DNA of 64,000 nucleotides from Galerina marginata (taxonomy: Eukaryota; Basidiomycota; Agaricomycetes; Agaricales; Galerinaceae): NCBI GenBank assembly GCA_023014335.1, contig JAECYW010000016.1:1116001-1180000 (forward strand). Reading direction: 5' to 3'. Position 1 is the first letter of the stretch, and the number at the start of each line of letters is the position of its first letter. A program made the translations under genes and the position numbers. Below the pieces are notes generated by a model that was not told the origin of the DNA, made no database searches, and saw nothing but the letters and a program-made list of their open reading frames with translations. Positions 48,965-59,979 of the stretch are shown in pieces.

Positions 48965-51350
48965 TTAAATTTTGATCATGAAACAAATTGGCAATTGCCC
49001 GCAGTGATAAATCAGAGGTCTAGTCAAAATACGGAATACACAGAGTTCGCAAACGCCTACCTGCAAGTTTTCTTTGAATTGTGGAAACCATGAATCACCT
49101 GCTTCGGGAAGCGGTGGAAGAGAAGGATCAACCCGATAATTATTCTTTTTCTCCAGGAAAATTATATCTGTTCAAGGCCATGAGCAACAGCAATTTTTGG
49201 AAAGGCGTGTCTATAAACAACCATCTTGTACACGGAGGGTAAAATGTGCCCGAATGCGTTGGTTGAATTCCTCAGCTGTGGGCAAAATATAGTCGTCCTA
49301 TTTATTCCGTTAGAAAATTCTACTGAATGTGGACCAACTATTCACCTTTTGCAGTGTACAAATCCAATCATCGTCTTCTGTGATGGCCATTGTTGCATCT
49401 GGGTGGAACTTGAAGATCATTTAAATGATAGAAAAGAACAGAAGAGCGAACTGTAACACACTTGTAGCAGCATTTCATTTATGCCTTTTGAGGGGTGTGC
49501 TGACTTCATGAGAAAGAAGGTCAGTATCTCAGCAGGTCTCTGTACCCTGGAAAACCTCACCAGAGATGTAGGTAGTGCAGATGTCAAAACGGTATCATCT
49601 GTGTTACCAACAAAATTATCGCTACCTGATCGTGAGGGTCGGGCTGGGGATGTGCCACGAACTGAATGATCTCTTGGGGAAGAGAATAAAGTCGGGCTAG
49701 GTGTCGCGGTGGAGGAAGAAAAGATGTCAACTCCTTTGAAGTTAAACCCGAGCCTTGTCCAGACCTTGTCCTGGAGTGTCACATTTGTAGTTCGGATAAA
49801 CAGTGTCTGGTTCTCATATTCCATGTTAGCATGTGAGGGATCGTTGCCCTGCAGCGCTGCTATTTGGCGAACATCTGGTCCAGCTCTAGCTTCAACGGAG
49901 CCAGAGTACTCCCAGCCATACGTTCGAGGCATGCTGTCCGGGTCCGTTGGTCTGAATCTTAAACGAAATGGATTACTCTGTGCTGTTGAATCTGAAAAAG
50001 TCGCCATGCCCCATGAAGTAGTCTTGTCAAAGCCGACAACAAGACGAATATCGCCGTTCCTGGCCTCTCGTCCCCGGATGATATTGGCATACTTGTACCA
50101 ATCTTGGGCGTAGGTAGAAATGTATGCTCGAACCCTGCTCTTATCTCGTAGGTCCTCCGAATTTGACCCAACAGGCATAGTGAGAATGGCGCCTTCAGAA
50201 GCCGAGGATTCAAAAAGTAGACCGCTATCGACAAAGATGTCAATTTTCAAGACTGAACTGCAGAAAATGGAAGCAAGTAACTGACGATGGATCTCCTTCC
50301 CGCCAGATTGAAGCACTTGAAAGATAGCTTTCTCCTGTGAACTCGCAATATTGATGAATATCAATTTCTGGAATAAACAAAGATGTGAAGCTTTCCGGCA
50401 GGTCTGGGGGATTAACGGGGTCGTCCCGATCAAGACAGATGTTGAACAAGAAGTCAAAGCCGCCAAATTCTGTTATGATACCAACGTCTCCAATGGAGGT
50501 CCCTTTTCGTCGGTAGCCCATGGGAAGCCTCATGTTGGGCTCTGGAATCCATAAGGCTGAGCCGCGGCCCTTGGCTCCAATGTGCTCATAGTAAATATCA
50601 TAACTTCTTCGCGGCCGTGAGTCTGGATAATTAGCAGCGGCCGTTAACATATCATCAACGTGCCGACGATTATACCCCACTCGTCCAGGAATAGATGGTT
50701 CCGGTGGAGGGTCTCGCCTCCTCTGGTCCTCTTGAACACTCTCAGACGGGTAATGCTCATTGTGGTGCGTCTGGACGCAGGGTTGGGCAGACAGTTCAAA
50801 TGCAAAGAATTCGGGAACAAGTTCTTACCGACTGCCCAGATCTGCGTACGCTACTCTCGTCACCCACTGATATTGGATGTCAATCTTGCTGAGCGAAGCC
50901 TGTTTCGGAAGACGTACAGTTGATCGTAAAATTAAGTTGGTTTGTGCCAACAGTATTAAAATCCCCGCCACTAATCCCAACACCGCTAGCGGATTGAAGG
51001 ATCGATGCTTGTCTCTGGCTGAATTTCAAGGTCAGGAGGGGCAGTCAGCATATGCAGCATTGCTGGAAGAATAAACATCCTACCTTGTTGCCGGTATTGA
51101 AACCGAGCCGCCTCGCCCACTCGTTACACTACGACCGGGACGCATTGGAATGAGAGATCTTGATGGAGATGCAGCTCTGCGTCCTCCTCGTTGAGTTGGC
51201 TGGCCGCGACCTACTATTCCATGAGCACGAGGATCCTAAGGTCATTCTACCTGTTCAGTGACCGTCTGTGTTGGGCAACCTTCCTGGGTGTAACAGGAAG
51301 CATTAGAGAATGAATGCACTTACAGAGCTGGGCCCTCTGTCTGTTTGCAT
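48965..51350 (-). CDS. Copy B: paralogue of copy A without the WD40 propeller
   Basis: Nine exons: 51350-51324, 51235-51084, 51018-50918, 50866-50829, 50770-50286, 50224-49462, 49408-49346, 49297-49222 and 49167-48965, encoding 635 residues. The Gly/Arg-rich N-terminus (MQTDRGPSS, GRGQPTQRGGRR) and the unknown domain (YDIYYEHIGAKGRGSALWIP, GDVGIITEFGGFDFLFNICL) match copy A closely. Differences: the exon 7 acceptor used in copy A is mutated (AAAAG to AAATG), but an AG nine bases inside (TTCAAG) keeps the frame, and exon 9 runs past a possible GTAGGC donor into a short unrelated tail ending at 48965. No WD40 sequence follows. It is an intact but truncated paralogue, or a gene whose 3' part was replaced. 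Function unknown. Confidence 0.75.
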
Positions 51351-51500
51351 TTAACCCAATGTTTCAGGACAAATTGGCTTGCCTAGGGGAGTAATGAACG
51401 TAGGAGAGATGGTGGAGTTCAAGTTGCAGGAAGCACCGGCTATTTGATAACCAGTCGATAGGGCTATGTTGTCCTAAGCAGGCTGTGCAGAGTCGCGGGC
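49075..51500 (-). repeat. Right arm of inverted gene duplication (mate 35150-37500)
   Basis: Sequence reads as a diverged reverse-complement copy of 35150-37500, including introns and about 150 bp upstream of the ATG. The arms are separated by about 11.6 kb holding the low-complexity protein gene and the BCK1-like pseudogene. Confidence 0.85.
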
Positions 51501-51890
51501 GATTCTTTTTCATAACCCACTTATTTTCGACTAGGCTATACCGATTGGTTTTATCGAATCAATGTAAGGGCGTATATGGGCAAGAAGTCTTCCCGTCCGA
51601 GTACGCTAGCACTGTGTGTCCCTCGCGCCACAATCGGATCCAGTATCTAGGTCCCGTCCAGCAGCTAACTCCTCAACAGATAAATGCAGATTCTATGCTA
51701 TTAAAATGTTAGATTGTCGCTGAACTTCATCAGCAAACCCAGATTTTCACACGTAGACAGGCACAGCATTTCCCTTTGATGTCAAAGATCGCTATAGTGA
51801 CCCACTTCACTCAGCTAGCCACCAAAGCCCCCCCTAGCCCTCCACAGAGCTACATAGCTCTGAGTTCATGCCCAACAGCACTACAGAGCC

Positions 51891-52066
51891 TACAGTGGTT
51901 ACTATAATGGCCTATGGGGAAGACTATTTCCTACAGAGAGCTAACAGGATTCTATTTTTTCTATAGCGTTTAGTAGCTTACAGCGGTTACTACCAGAGCC
52001 TATGGGGAGGCTTTATTTCCTACCAAGGGCTGACAGGTTGTTATTTTTTCAGTAGCGTTTAGTAGC
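51891..52066. repeat. 88 bp tandem repeat pair beside the transposase gene
   Basis: Two 88 bp units (51891-51978 and 51979-52066) start TACAGTGGTTACTA and TACAGCGGTTACTA, and each ends GCGTTTAGTAGC. They sit about 100 bp past the transposase stop, a place where Plavaka-like elements may carry subterminal repeats. A short palindrome AGAGCTACATAGCTCT lies nearby (about 51846). Confidence 0.75.
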
Positions 52067-52168
52067 ATCAACTGACCATCACTTGGGAATTTGGTTTGTT
52101 AGCTATTATTTAGGTCTCCATGCTGAAAACTGAGAATAATGAATATATTGACAATGAACTACACTTGT

Positions 52169-55100
52169 TTAACTTAACGCCCAGAACAACTCCTTATCAA
52201 AGTACTTATTCAATGAATACTCAGAACTATATGTTGTGCTATTTTGAGGAGTTAGCATTCTATTGGCAGTCTCTCCAAGACGAGGAGCAACATCCACCAA
52301 AGCCCGGATATGATGAAGAGGAATAATGTCACCAATAATACTTTTATTTGTCCTCTTCGCTTTCTTCAGAATATATAGTGAGGAATATGGCTCTGGATAT
52401 GCTCCTCTTGCAGTCCTTGAACCGGATATGGCTTGGTTAACCTGAGGAACAATATCAAAACGCTGAACATAGGCCAAAAACTGATCTTGGATAGCTGGCA
52501 TTGCAGCAGTTTGACCTGGAACAATGCGAAACACCATTCGGACATTAACAACCACATGGCCTAGATGGTTTATCACTTAGTACAATATTTCATATGTCTG
52601 TATGCAGCAGTAAATACCTTTAAGACCACTTCTTGGCCAATTTTCAGTAGGATCAACATTCACGATAACAGAGTCATAGTGGCCAAGCGGCCACTCAGCA
52701 GATGGTGGGTAGGCATTGACGGTGTGTGCAGCCAAAATATCATGAGGGGTGTGATACGCTCTTGTTTGAATTCTGAGGCGATTCCAAATTTCCAGGTGGA
52801 GGAAAGGAAGTGAACATGTGTTTTCCGATAACCGCCGGCCTCCAATGACCATAACAGAAGAGTTGCCTGTCTTAGGCTGCTGGGTTTGTCGGATGTAGTC
52901 TCCTAAGGCGGGGCGAAGATCTTGAAGGTCAAACAATGTTGCTGCGTCATCAACAAGCATACACTTATAGCTAGGATCACGAATCAAATGAAATGCCGAG
53001 TTTAATGAAGACTGGACTGTCCTGTAAGGTTGCGGGGCATTTGAAATTCGGCCAAGTTTGAGTTGAGAGGCAATCTGGAAATAATCAACTAGACGATGTG
53101 TAGTGCCAATGAGGGGTGATACAAAGTCAACATTGGAAAGAAGATCAACAGTGGTGGAGACGCGGAGAGAGCTTTCTTCTCCAAGTTCATCAAGAAAGAT
53201 ATCTGGATCAGAAATAACACTGTCACCTCGAAAGTCCAGTTTGGAATTGTGCATGGCTGTAGCCAGATCAAAATCTCGTAGCTTGTCCAGTCGGTCAAGG
53301 TAACGACAAATCTGGGGTTCATAGTTCTGGTTGTTGACAGATTTGACAGGGTCTTTAACGACTTCAATGTGTGCATGTTCAGTGGTATCGGCAGACCATT
53401 GGATTGCAACTCCATTTAACCGAATATTGGGAACAACGCTTTGCAGGAACTCCAGCTTGGGTATATACCAAGTATCGATAGCATTTTTCTTTCCTCGACG
53501 TGCCCCAGCATCGATTATGGCTTGTTTGTATGTGTGGAAATCTTGAAGAGCTTTTTGGATTTGATTGCAAGTAGCTTCGTTGATGACCTTTGCTTGAGCC
53601 AAGTAGCGGAAATCGATGAGCGAACGGATGGCCGCTAGAAAAAGAGAGGGAACACCTTGAGACAAAACAGACACAATGTATCTCTGAACATCACGATGCT
53701 CTCGCCCAGTAACCTGTTTCAATTTTGATATTCCTTCTCTGAAGTGTCGAAAGCCTGTATGTGGATGAAGAACTGAAAATCGAAAATCAATTTCCTGTCC
53801 TTGCCCACCAAGTGCTTGAATACACCATTTGATGTCATGGTCCCAAAATTGCCTGTGCCAATGATGAAGAGGCTCAGGAGTAAGAAATACAGATGGATCG
53901 GAAAGAGGGTAGTCTCTCCAAAATGGACGATGAACACCATTCAAATGAAATGTCTCCTTAGATTTGATCATGTAGGATTCCAGGCTCCATGGATTGATTT
54001 TTGATTCTAGGACTAGGAGTTGCGCAATAGTGGTGGACGCTGTTCGGGGTTCATGACGAAAGTTGTCGCCCAGTTGTCTATAGTTTGCCATTGTAACGGA
54101 TGAAGTCTTTGATCCAACACCAGCTATCAGAGCAGATTCTGGTGTATCAACGATATAGGCAGCTAATGGTGGGAAACAAAATCGACGCCAGCCAAGAGGA
54201 TCTGTCATCATGACCCCAATCTCTGCCGCTGTCTTGAGGGGCTTGAGGATAATATCCAGACTAGCGTGAAAAAGACGTGAAGCAAGAACGCCCTGTACTT
54301 TCTTATTGTGGTGGATAAAAGTTGGGATAGGCAATAATGCCAACAGCAAAAATAAATGGTTGGATGATTTGTTACGAGTATCCATAACAATGTTGGCAAG
54401 GCTGATTAAAAGAGGATGTGCCATTCGGTTTCCTGTTTTTGCTGAGATATTTGTTTTGTCTGAAGACAAAACTGTGCCTAGCAGCGTAGCACCCTCTGGC
54501 AATTTCTCCTGGAAATCACGTCAACTTAAAATATACACGTGAAGGATATAGTAAATGTACCTGCATAGACCAAGCAGCTTCTCCTGAAAGCCACTCTGTA
54601 TAGACTCTCATAGTCCTAGCTGCTGATTCAAACAGTCTAAAAGGGCCAAATTTTATGGAACCTTGCAAAAGAGGATTGCGCAAGAGAGATTCGAGACATT
54701 TAATAGGATCACGATAGAAGAGATAGAGCTGCTTCTTGGTAGGAACTTCAGTCGCCAATGGCCTTGACATCCAGGCTGGGCCAGCGGGAAGCATTTCAGC
54801 TCGGTTTCTGAGGTCTTTAGCGCTTCGGAAAGATAGGCCAAGGTTCTGTATCTATCAATTGTGTAGAAGTAGTTGTGAAGACAAATGTATGGACTTACAA
54901 GCTCTAACTTGAGGAAAATGTCCATGGATGCCACACTTAAGTTTGACCGTAGCAGAAAAGAAGCAAGTTCCCATTCGTCTTTTGAGGCAAATGGGTAATA
55001 TACGTTAGTCTTCCGTTCTTCAAAGAATGTGTTTTGATGGAAAAGGTCCATAAATGTTGGGCCAGGACCGTAAGTTTGAGAAGAATTTGGATAGCGATCT

Positions 55101-55450
55101 TCGAAATAGTGAGTAGATGGAATGTTAGGATAAGCCGTGCATGCTGTTCGTATTGGTGGTACGCCGACAGGTTCCAAGTCCAAGTCAACATCCATGTCTG
55201 TAGGCTCAAATTCAGGTAGTATGGCCTCGTCATGACACCCATTATTAGAAGCTGGATCCTCTGCGTCTAAGTTAAGTGTCGTCGGAAGTTGAGGTTCCAC
55301 CCCAGGTCTAAGCTGTTCCTGAAGAGCTGTATTGATTTCCAGAAGTTCATTAAAGTGGATAAGACAGCTAGAGATTGGCTGATTTAAGTGATTTTGTACC
55401 CGAACAAGATCCTTGAACTTCTTGCCACAGCGAGGGCAATAAACCGTCAT
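52169..55450 (-). CDS. Plavaka transposase, apparently intact
   Basis: Four exons: 55450-54899, 54851-54561, 54508-52618 and 52560-52169, encoding 1041 residues. An N-terminal zinc finger (CPRCGKKFKDLVRVQNHLNQ with a following Cys, about residues 5-30) is followed by an acidic linker, then Plavaka motifs: LLGTVLSSDKTNIS (first Asp of the DDE core), HKKVQGVLASRLFHASLDII-like helices, HHWHRQFWDHDIKW, and IQWSADTTEHAHIEVVKDPV (family signature with Glu). The C-terminus SEYSLNKYFDKELFWALS is the conserved Plavaka end. No frameshift or stop was found across the four exons, so the enzyme may be active. The start at 55450 puts the zinc finger at residue 5, as in relatives. It cuts and joins DNA to mobilise its own element. 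Confidence 0.9.
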
Positions 55451-55598
55451 AGCAGGATTAAGTTCAAGTTTAAGTTTAGAATTTCAACGTGAGAAGATAA
55501 ATCGACGCTCTTAGTTTGCTCACAAATAAAGAAAGTGACGACTTTAACTATTTATAGCTTTCAACTTCTCTCTTCGTATTTTCTGCCTAGTTTCTAAA
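55451..55598. promoter_or_regulatory. Shared divergent promoter, transposase / F-box-like gene
   Basis: Only 148 bp separate the two divergent ATGs (55450 minus, 55599 plus). TATTTATA at 55549-55556 is well placed for the rightward gene. The tight spacing implies co-regulation and suggests the two genes travel together. Confidence 0.6.
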
Positions 55599-56760
55599 AT
55601 GAACATACCACCAGTCTCTGAAATCAAAACCTTTCCAGTTGAATGTAAGCATCAACTTTTTCTGTCTTCTTTTGTTGTCCTCTGGTGGCTAACTTGACTC
55701 TATAATTGTAGTTTCCCGGGAAATGCGAGAAGAAATCATGTTTTACATGAAGTTACTCCAGTCAGAGACCAAAGCTCAATACTTGTTTGAGCAACGTTCT
55801 CTTGCCTGCCTGAGGGATATTCAAGGCCTAGACATGAACCCAACAAGCGCAGTCTTAGCAAATGATATCGATATTCAGAAGTACACGGACTCCTGTTTAG
55901 TTTCTCAACATTACTTTCGGAACAGCAGTTGGCCTGCCCTCAGGAATCTAGTCTTTCTAGAGATTAAGATGCCTTCAACAAGAACATTATCCTATCAACT
56001 GGGTCAAGCATTAGGTTTCTCAGCCGTCACCCATCTGAATGTTCACTGTGGCCACCGTCCTGACTTCTGCGTTGATACAATACGCTGGGATACTGCCTTA
56101 TCAAAACTTAAGGTTTTTCGTATCAAATACCTATCTAATCCCATCAAGGTACGTACTTTTTCAAGTTGTCTTTCTCTTAATTATACTAAATCTTCCCTTC
56201 AGGCAACTAATGACTGTGGCCCTTGGGAAGATGGCTTATGGGAAGCGATGCTTGAGTTATGCAGCTCTCTCGAAGTTTTCGTCGTGAAAACAAATGTTAG
56301 GGTTTTTGATTTGCCCCAACGCAACGCTGACTTTGTCCTGAACCGGTGGACAGAGAGCATGCCCTTGATTCAGAGGGTTTACCTTTTCCATAACATCGGG
56401 ACGATTTGGGAAGGTTGTTCACTCTTCCAACCTGTGTCAGGTCAGTTCCAGCAGCTGGGCGACAGAGGAGCGCACCAAAGTCGTCAACTTTGGACCTCAA
56501 CTGTAATTGGACGAATTCAATACTTGACGAGAGGGACTCCTACTGGTTTTACTTCCATGCCCATGGAAGATATTGACCCATACGACAGTGCATGGGAGAA
56601 TGCCAGTGACTCAGAAGGTGAATATGAGAGCGAAAGTGAAAATGACAGAGAGGTCGCAAACAAGGAGGATATAGATGGAAATCGAAGCTGCAATGTAGAT
56701 GATAGCGGTCGGAAGAAATTTGTCTTGTTGTCTGGCTTAGAGTTGGTCCAATCTTCCTGA
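55599..56760 (+). CDS. F-box/LRR-like protein divergent from the transposase
   Basis: Exons 55599-55644, 55712-56148 and 56203-56760 give 346 residues. The second intron (56149-56202, 54 nt, GTACGT...TTCAG) is in-frame and stop-free, so it could also be retained. The N-terminus (IKTFPVEFSREMREEIMFYM) resembles an F-box-like helix. The middle has leucine-rich strands typical of F-box/LRR proteins (WPALRNLVFLEI, SAVTHLNVHCGH, ALSKLKVFRIKYL). The C-terminus is acidic (ENASDSEGEYESESENDREV). F-box proteins recruit targets to SCF ubiquitin ligases; here this is inferred from weak similarity. Its promoter is shared with the Plavaka transposase and its 3' end faces the nuclease-like gene, so it may be transposon cargo. 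Confidence 0.65.
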
Positions 56761-56987
56761 ATCGTAGTCATACATTATTTGGACAACATTTTAGTTTGGA
56801 AATACTATGTTCCGAGTAAAACAATGTTCTACTTGAGCGCCAACTTGAAACATCTAATCTGCGTTCCAGTTGAAATCAAGACTGAAGTGTGAACAATAAA
56901 AGGAGGACTAGTAAATTCTGAGGGATGTCTGAAACTAGCAATCGATTAAGAATATGGTTTTATAGATATGGTACACTGCACTGGAAA

Positions 56988-58474
56988 TCAAGTAGTTCTA
57001 AAGCGCTTCATCAACTCTGCGTCCTCCTCATCCCATTCGATCTGATCATTGGTACGTGAATCCTCTCCAACCATGTCCTCATAACTTCGTTTACCAGTAT
57101 AATCTCTGGCGTTACGCTCAGCCGTGCCGTTGTCGATAGCAAGCATTTCTGTAAAAACACGGATGAAGATAGAATACGGGATAACAATGGCGGCCTCCTC
57201 CTTTGAATGCCCATCAGGTAGTTGAAGAAATAGTTCGTCAAATGTTATGTTAAAAGAACCCTCTGGGCAGGCCTCGCCGTTGAGCATGATCTACAAGCCA
57301 GATCAAAATCTAGAAATATGTATAAGGAGATATTGATTCTTACAGGGTGCTGTTCTATCCGCTTGATAGTCATCTTGCGGTGAATTTGATGCGTGTCATC
57401 TGGTGAGGAGGCAGCTGTTGCTGCCCTTGTCTGGTTCCTCGGCCGGTCAGTCACAAAGAAATATGTGTCGGGGGTTAGGTGGGAATCAGAAGAGGGTGAT
57501 CGGACGGCGTGAGCAACCTCACGTTCAGTGTTTTGAGTTACATCGCTGGAATTTCTTTCAACAGACATGAGACGATATTTGGAACAAACAATAGCCAGAA
57601 GCTTCTTGAAAGTGTAACCCAATGTAACTCCCTTTAAAGGAGGAACTTCCTCAGTGGTGGTTTCTAAATTTATCGTGGAGCCCATCCGGATTTTTCCCCC
57701 CGACTTGCCGATGTATTCGACAGCATCGACCGCCAGTTCCTTGTCGCTTTCAGAGTAACCGATTTCCCAAACAATAGTGGGAAAGCTCCCTGGCGGGGCT
57801 TGATCGTCATAAAACGCTGCGTCGGGGCATTTGCGGTGACCATTTTTGAATTTAAGATCTGCTGTCCCTGCCTGCGTGATTTTATTTGGTCCCGGACCAC
57901 CCAGGGTAACGTGGGGTGCCCAGAGTTCCTTAATAACCGCTGAGATGATTTCTGAGAAGCCCTCGTGCACATTGGTTGGCCGACGGATTATTAAAGTTTC
58001 GCCATTGAAATCGAATCTAAGATTTACTCAATCCAAGAATCAAGAACCGTAGAGCAGCAAAGTGACTTGCCGTAAATTCTGCCACCCAGGGAGTTTGCCT
58101 GCTTCCGCTAGTTCTTCAATATGCTTAAGCTTATCGGAGTTAATCTTTAACCGAAGCGTCTCTGGATTGCATTGTTCAATGAAGCTCTTGATATTAGAAA
58201 GTAGGGAGGCTAGATTTTGGTTATTCAACCGTCACAGAATTCAAATAGCTGACACAAACTTACTGTCTTCAGTCTCGACTTTGGTTACGATAGGCCTAGG
58301 GGACAAACGGGCTTCCGCCGTGGGGACCTTTGGGGAATGGCCCCGTTGCCTGGCTGTGTTACCGGCCGAGAAAAACGTGGGTGAATGTGCCGCAGCCAAG
58401 GAAGGTGAGACAGAACTTCGGACGATATGACGGACAGAGGAACCGTAGGAAGTCACTGTTGAGGACTCAAACAT
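56988..58474 (-). CDS. PD-(D/E)XK nuclease-like protein of unknown function
   Basis: Four exons: 58474-58264, 58209-58071, 58016-57344 and 57290-56988, encoding 441 residues. The second intron uses a GC donor (ACG|GCAAGT) with a TTAG acceptor. The first 115 residues are Ser-rich, then helical (LSNIKSFIEQCNPETLRLKI). The core has RRPTNVHEGFSEIISAVIKE, then KCPDAAFYDDQAPPGSFPTI and VWEIGYSESDKELAVDA. This Pro-Asp ... Glu-x-Gly spacing with a following helix fits the restriction-endonuclease-like (Uma2-like) fold that is expanded in Agaricomycetes; a classical Lys two residues after Glu is absent. The C-terminus is acidic (EWDEEDAELMKRF). It is convergent with the F-box-like gene, 227 bp away. 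Catalysis is unproven. Confidence 0.7.
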
Positions 58475-59979
58475 GTTTGCGTGAAGGAAGGGGTATTCTG
58501 ACAAGCTGGGAAATCAGCCGACTTATAAAGTAGGCCGAAGGCTGTTGTACAGTGTTTGAATTGGGCCCAATGAGCTAGTGTCCATCACTCTATATGTGGA
58601 GGCGCCGATAAGCCACTTGATGACCAGTTGATGACCAGTTGACAAACAGTGGCCAGAACTTGATTGGCACCTTCAGTTAGTGTGCTACATTGCTGGCCAC
58701 AGACGATGCTTACCTTCTACTAGGCTACTGGCTGTTCCGGAGAGTCCTCATAAGAAGCTCAGGAAGCTCAGTACTACGGAGTGAGCTGGTGTCAATCCTT
58801 GTGGATTGTAAGGCAACTGCCACTAAATTAGACGGTCAGTCAAGGGCTGAACCTTTCAGCAGAGGGTGACAAACCTTTGGAATAAATCAAGAGACGTATG
58901 AACAAATGCAAACGACTTGACAGAAATATCAGGTTTCAGTCTCAGGAAGTGCCACACCGACAGTGCTTGTCAAATTCAACGTGCTCCACAATGTTAAGTT
59001 GGACCTAAGGGAAGGCCTGAGGAGAGAACAAACAAAACACGAATGGATGAATGATGAGGTTTTCGTTTAGGTGTAGCAAGCGAACCTTAAACCAATTTCA
59101 TCTCCGCTCAGACTGAAGCCTAGTGAAAGGCGACTTGGAAAGTATTCTTCGAGAAGCGGCAAATAATCTGCAAATGTGAATTCCGAAGTTCCCCAGGCCT
59201 GTGTCCAATGAGCGGTCATTTTTCACTGGGACTTTAGTCCCATACCAATCTTCTTCGTGTGAGACAAAACTTAGTTTGTTGGCCATTACTTTGGGTGGCA
59301 TCTACCAGTCCCTTTTCTCTTCCAAATACTAGATAGAATGTATATAGCAGCAAATGCTTGTTTTACTAGACAATAAAAAATATTGGGTGGGTTGTGGTTA
59401 ATTGAAGGGGTGCCACGACTGTCTGAAAGGACCTGCACCGCTGGGAAGACGCTGCGCTTGCTATCAACCCAGGAGAGTGGCCACAACTATTTCCAGCAGT
59501 TGGAGCTGCCGCCGTCATCTCGGTTACCATCTCATCAGGCATCCCCAGGGGTGAGGAAGATAAATAGCGCTTAGCAAAAGGGTTGCTTGGGCATTTGTTA
59601 GTGAGGTGACAGTCGCGAGGCGTGAACAGTGACACACCAAACAATGGAAGTTCAGTCAATACCTGGACAGCGGTTTCAGCTATTTTCAAAAGGTGCCACC
59701 ACCATCCTTATCACCTTGTTCCACGGCCCAAGAGGTGGCAGAAGGGAATAGGGCCAAGGAGAAAGGCTGCCATAGGAATGATTAGAGATGGGGCAGGGCT
59801 CGGTGGTGCAAAGGGAAACTTGCCAGGCCATAGACATCCAGTCAACATGAGGGCAGCGATCTCCACTATTCCAGTCGCTGCTGCCGTGGCATCTTCTTCA
59901 TCAGAGAGCACGGGCTTGTTGAAGAGGGAGACTATGAGGGGCAGGAGTTAGGGAGAAGGACGGCAGGCGCAGAGGGAAA
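58475..59979. other. Intergenic, possible transposon edge
   Basis: Contains a tandem TTGATGACCAG (2 copies) inside a small hairpin (GCCACT 58612-58617 with AGTGGC 58648-58653). A minus-strand frame at 59098-59301 begins MPPKVMANKLSFVSHEEDWY after a run ending TGGTAG, but has no recognised motif. Minus-strand frames near 59366-59911 follow the RA-domain pseudogene and are not identifiable. Confidence 0.4.

Larger units (their letters stand above)
51891..55450 (-). mobile_element. Plavaka (KDZ superfamily) DNA transposon, core
   Basis: The transposase gene plus the adjacent tandem repeat define the element core. I could not identify terminal inverted repeats or a target duplication, so the true ends are unknown; the element may extend rightward to include the genes at 55.6-58.5 kb. 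Confidence 0.7.

Noticed and set aside
51780..58700. Terminal inverted repeats for the Plavaka element
   Set aside because: Searched by eye on both sides of the transposase and of the two neighbouring genes; no convincing pair was seen.
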